From Streptomyces sp. NRRL WC-3549 (GTDB lineage: Bacteria > Actinomycetota > Actinomycetes > Streptomycetales > Streptomycetaceae), in contig NZ_KL585386.1 in the NCBI RefSeq assembly GCF_000721935.1, forward strand, positions 130,583 through 148,245: a stretch of DNA of 17,663 nt, in the 5' to 3' direction. Under the pieces are notes generated by a model that worked only from the letters and a program-made list of their open reading frames with translations, had not been told where the DNA came from and did no database searches. Made by a program: the position numbers and the translations under genes. Below, piece by piece: positions 15,158 to 17,663 of this stretch. Every line of letters starts with the position of its first letter. The stretch's first letter is position 1.

Positions 15158-15736
15158 ATGAGACGCCTCCGCAGCCGCACCACCGGCCCTCGCGCACCGA
15201 TCGCCCTGGCGATCCCCGCGCTGCTGGCCATCGCCTTCCTGCTGCTCCCGCTGGTCGGGGTCCTGGCCCGCACCTCGTGGCACGACCTGGGCGCCCATCT
15301 GACCAGTTCGGCGACGATGCAGGCGCTGCGGCTGTCCCTGATCGTGTCCGCCTGGGCGCTGTGCCTTTCGGTCGTCCTCGGCGTCCCCCTCGCCTGGCTG
15401 CTGGCTCGCGTCGACTTCCCCGGCAAGGCGTTCGTCCGCTCCCTCGTGCTTTCGTCCGCTCCCTCGTGCTCCTGCCGATGGTGCTGCCGCCGACCGTCGG
15501 GGGCGTCGCCCTCCTCCTGGCCTTCGGCCGGCGCGGGCTGCTGGGGCCGTGGCTGGAGGACACCTTCGGGCTCACGCTGCCGTTCCACACCTCCGGCGCC
15601 GTGCTCGCCGCGACGTTCGTGGCGATGCCGTTCCTGGTCATCAGCCTGGAAGGGGCGCTGGGCGGACTGCGGCCCCGCTACGAGGAGACCGCGGCGTCCC
15701 TGGGCGCCCCACCGGTCCGGGTGTTCTTCACCGTGA
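15158..15736 (+). CDS. modB: ModB permease, N-terminal part (frame broken by a 20-bp duplication)
   Basis: Start of the molybdate permease: a basic N-terminus (MRRLRSRTTGPRAP), a first membrane helix IALAIPALLAIAFLLLPLVGVLA, then SWHDLGAHLTSSATMQALRLSLIVSAWALCLSVVLGVPLAWLLARVDFPGK, typical ModB/CysT sequence. Correct reading runs to about 15450 (GKAFVRSLVL). Beyond that, this frame encodes Ser/Arg/Cys-rich nonsense to the stop at 15736, because the 20-base direct repeat at 15431-15470 shifts the frame. Removing one repeat copy joins it exactly to the downstream frame and gives one 648-residue ModB-ModC protein ending at 17124. AGGGA (15148-15152) is the ribosome binding site. As written, the transporter is inactivated. 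Confidence 0.85.
   Translation: MRRLRSRTTGPRAPIALAIPALLAIAFLLLPLVGVLARTSWHDLGAHLTSSATMQALRLSLIVSAWALCLSVVLGVPLAWLLARVDFPGKAFVRSLVLSSAPSCSCRWCCRRPSGASPSSWPSAGAGCWGRGWRTPSGSRCRSTPPAPCSPRRSWRCRSWSSAWKGRWADCGPATRRPRRPWAPHRSGCSSP
15431..15470 (+). repeat. Perfect 20-bp tandem duplication inside modB
   Basis: TTCGTCCGCTCCCTCGTGCT occurs at 15431-15450 and again at 15451-15470 with no mismatch. The extra 20 bases shift modB by +2. Deleting one copy restores FVRSLVLLPMVLPPTVGG and an open frame from 15158 to 17124. It may be a slipped-strand duplication in the organism or an assembly/read artefact (adapter remains elsewhere show imperfect clean-up). Confidence 0.95.
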
Positions 15737-17124
15737 CCCTGCCCATGGTCGCCCCCGGGCTCGCCGCGGGTGCGGCGCTGACCTGGGCACGGGCACTGGG
15801 TGAGTTCGGTGCGACCATCACCTTCGCCGGGAACCTCCCCGGTACGACCCAGACCCTGCCGCTCCAGGTCTACCTGCTGCTCCAGGACGACCCGGAGGCC
15901 GCCACCTCGGTCTCCCTGCTCCTCCTGGCTATCGCCATGGTCGTGCTCGTCGCGCTGCGCGGACGCTGGACCGGCACCCCGGGCGCGTCCACCGTCCAGC
16001 CGAGTCCCGCCGCCGACGACTCCGGCACCGGCCCGGCGCGAGACGTGCGGCCCGTGCCGGAGGCGTCAGGCCCGAAGGGCGCCGGGGGAAGCTGGCCCCT
16101 GCACGCCGCCGTGACCGGTTTCAACCGCCTCACGCTCGACGCCGAGGCCGGAACGACCATCGCCGTCGTCGGGCCCAACGGCGCCGGCAAGACGACACTG
16201 CTGCGCGCCCTGCTCGGCCTCACCCCCCGCGCGCACGCCGTGCTCCGGCTCGGCGACACGGATGTCTCCGGTCTCCCTCCGCACCGCAGGGGCGTGGCCT
16301 GGGTCCCGCAGGACGGCGCCCTCTTCCCCCACATGAACGCGCTCGCCAACACGGCGTACGGGCTGCGCGCCCACGGCGTCCCGCGAGCGGAGGCCCGTCA
16401 CAGCGCCCAACTGTGGCTCGACCGGCTGGGCGTGGGGCACCTCGCGCACCGCAGGCCGGCCCAGATCTCCGGGGGCCAGGCCCAGCGTGTCGCGCTGGCC
16501 CGGGCGCTGGCCGCCCGGCCCCGGCTGATCCTGCTCGACGAACCGCTCGCCGCCCTCGACCAGACCACCCGCGCCCACGTCCGGCACACCCTCCGCCGCC
16601 ATCTCGACGGCTTCGGCGGCGTGTGCCTCATCGTCACGCACGACCCCGTCGAAGCGCTCGCGCTCGCCGACCGGGTCCTCGTCCTGGAGGACGGCCGGGC
16701 CCTCCAGGACGCCCCGCCCACGGAGGTCACCCGCCACCCCCGCTCCCCCTGGGTCGCCCGTATGCTCGGCCGCAACGCCTGGCCCGGCACCGCCACCGCC
16801 GAAGGCGTCCAGCTCACCGACGGCGGCACCCTGATCGCCGCGGACCCGCTCCCGCCCGGCACGGCCTCCCTCGCGGTCATCGCCCCGGAAGCCGTCGCCG
16901 TGCACCGGGACCGGCCCACCGGCAGTCCCCGCAACGTGTGGCCCGGCACCGTACGGGAGATCACCACCAGCGGGAGCCGGCTGCGTGTGCTGATCACGTC
17001 GGACGAAGTGCCGGACCTGGTCGCGGAGATCACCCCGCAGGCCGTCACCGAACTCCGCCTCGCCGAGGGAAGCGATGTCTGGACCAGTGTCAAGGCGACG
17101 GAGGCGATCGTCGTGGCCCTCTGA
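15478..17124 (+). CDS. modBC: ModB C-terminal part fused to ModC ATPase with TOBE domain
   Basis: The rest of the frameshifted gene; sense reading begins at about 15471 and the first ATG in frame is 15478, with no ribosome binding site. It first gives the remaining ModB helices (MVLPPTVGGVALLLAFGRRG) and the EAA loop that contacts the ATPase (EETAASLGAPPVRVFFTVTLP, then GEFGATITFAGN). A Pro/Ser/Asp-rich linker follows (about 285-310 of the repaired protein). The ModC ATPase shows Walker A GPNGAGKTT at 332-340, Q-loop WVPQDGALFPH, signature ISGGQ at 430-434, Walker B LILLDE with D454 and E455, and H-loop VTHDP. A C-terminal TOBE domain (about 586-648) could bind molybdate for feedback inhibition. 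Permease and ATPase are usually separate proteins; here they form one chain with no intervening start or stop. Confidence 0.87.
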   Translation: MVLPPTVGGVALLLAFGRRGLLGPWLEDTFGLTLPFHTSGAVLAATFVAMPFLVISLEGALGGLRPRYEETAASLGAPPVRVFFTVTLPMVAPGLAAGAALTWARALGEFGATITFAGNLPGTTQTLPLQVYLLLQDDPEAATSVSLLLLAIAMVVLVALRGRWTGTPGASTVQPSPAADDSGTGPARDVRPVPEASGPKGAGGSWPLHAAVTGFNRLTLDAEAGTTIAVVGPNGAGKTTLLRALLGLTPRAHAVLRLGDTDVSGLPPHRRGVAWVPQDGALFPHMNALANTAYGLRAHGVPRAEARHSAQLWLDRLGVGHLAHRRPAQISGGQAQRVALARALAARPRLILLDEPLAALDQTTRAHVRHTLRRHLDGFGGVCLIVTHDPVEALALADRVLVLEDGRALQDAPPTEVTRHPRSPWVARMLGRNAWPGTATAEGVQLTDGGTLIAADPLPPGTASLAVIAPEAVAVHRDRPTGSPRNVWPGTVREITTSGSRLRVLITSDEVPDLVAEITPQAVTELRLAEGSDVWTSVKATEAIVVAL

Positions 17125-17437
17125 GCCGACGGGCCCGCGCGAGGAGCCCGCGCGTGGCCGGGGCCGACCACCTGTGTTCCGGCGCGGCGGGAGCGCGGCG
17201 GGCCCGGGGGGTCGCGACCAGAGCGCCGATCAGCGGGGCGGGGGCGAGCGTCACCAGGCCGGCCGAGGTCCGCGGCCGGGACGCGCGGACGCCGACGAGC
17301 GGTTACTTCGGCGATCTGCTGCGCCGGGTGCTCCCGGTTCGCCGCCGACGCGACGGACGACGCCCCGCAGCCGCGTGACGTGGTCCTCCTGGACGTACGG
17401 GCGGACGGGACGCCCGCTGGCAGGGAGGACCTCGTGC
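17125..17437. other. Gene-poor stretch between modBC and the internal adapter
   Basis: No complete gene. On the plus strand, 17338-17437 can be read as DVVLLDVRADGTPAGREDLVP, which looks coding but has no start and runs into the adapter. On the minus strand, GLVTLAPAPLIGALVATP (about 17200-17255) looks like a piece of a membrane protein but is stopped at both sides. Fragments in different frames suggest poor sequence quality or a chimeric join here rather than real genes. Confidence 0.35.
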
Positions 17438-17460
17438 CTGTCTCTTATATACATCTCTGA
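17438..17460 (-). other. Internal Nextera adapter copy (two changes)
   Basis: CTGTCTCTTATATACATCT at 17438-17456 is the reverse complement of the 19-base Nextera mosaic end with one C-to-T change. The next bases, CTGA, match the i7-side adapter CCGA with one further C-to-T change. On the minus strand it encodes DVYKRQ, a well-known adapter-derived peptide. It marks a chimeric or mis-trimmed junction inside the contig. Confidence 0.93.
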
Positions 17461-17663
17461 CCGGCGGGCCCGGCCGGCTCCGAACGGGTCGCCGCGCCGG
17501 CCCGGCGGTCGCGCCGGAAGGTACGGCCCGTGTCGCCGCCACGTCGCGGTGGGTGCCGGCGGCCGTGGTGGAGCGGTCGGGGGTGGTACGGCGGTGCGGC
17601 CCGGGCGCGTCCCCGGCGAGCAGTGGCTCCACCTCGGCCACGGACGTCCCGGTGCGAGTCCCC
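17457..17663. other. Sequence beyond the adapter, possibly unlinked
   Basis: About 200 GC-rich bases of the same general composition. A minus-strand open frame from GTG 17641 (AEVEPLLAGDAPGPHRR) reads into the adapter and matches no family I know. Because of the adapter at 17438-17460, this piece may come from elsewhere in the genome or from another molecule. No gene is claimed. Confidence 0.4.

Noticed and set aside
17651..17663. GGTGCGAGTCCC at the end resembles a tRNA T-arm
   Set aside because: The TTCGA core is not kept (TGCGA) and no matching anticodon or acceptor arms are visible upstream.

Overview
The window is very GC-rich, with strong G/C bias at third codon positions and gene families typical of Streptomyces or a close actinomycete relative. 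I read it as accessory or chromosome-arm-like Streptomyces DNA; this is inferred from protein style and base composition, not from a marker gene. Both ends carry Nextera (Tn5 mosaic-end) adapter sequence. A near-exact copy lies at 1-17, and a copy with two C-to-T changes lies inside the contig at about 17438-17460. The outer edges are therefore technical, and 17457-17663 may not belong next to the rest.

Layout. (1) 18-553 is the 3' end of a SpoIIE/PP2C-type phosphatase gene, closed by a terminator hairpin. (2) 684-5858 is a three-gene block in one direction: a HelD-like UvrD/REP-superfamily protein that should act on RNA polymerase, a TetR regulator, and a second, divergent HelD-like protein. 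(3) 5866-6819, convergent with the block, encodes a lipoprotein class A beta-lactamase. (4) 7224-8471 encodes an ArsB/SLC13-type (ion transporter superfamily) permease, read divergently from the beta-lactamase across a 404-bp gap holding a perfect 24-bp palindrome. (5) 8529-8825 encodes a small two-helix membrane protein on the minus strand. (6) 9016-10812 encodes an exporter-type ABC half-transporter, 11065-11460 a Rid-family protein and 11582-12673 a trans-polyprenyl diphosphate synthase. (7) 13207-17124 is a molybdenum locus: a molybdopterin-binding oxidoreductase domain protein, a MerR/excisionase-type HTH-TOBE molybdate-responsive regulator, the lipoprotein ModA, and a ModB-ModC permease-ATPase fusion. 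The fusion gene is broken in this sequence by a perfect 20-bp tandem duplication.

How the parts may work together. The molybdenum genes form a coherent set: ModA captures molybdate, ModBC imports it, the TOBE regulator probably senses it, and the oxidoreductase would use the resulting cofactor. The HelD-TetR-HelD block followed by a beta-lactamase looks like a stress or antibiotic-tolerance neighbourhood, because HelD/HelR proteins recycle or protect RNA polymerase (HelR against rifamycins). The two HelD paralogues differ: the second lacks the acidic segment just before the Walker B motif that the first has. The remaining genes look like ordinary actinomycete accessory genes with no clear joint pathway.

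I do not see a wholly new defence system, CRISPR array, transposase, rRNA or tRNA. The most unusual items are the paired divergent HelD proteins around a TetR gene, the fused ModBC with its 20-bp duplication, the inverted repeats in the first helD leader, and the adapter insertions.
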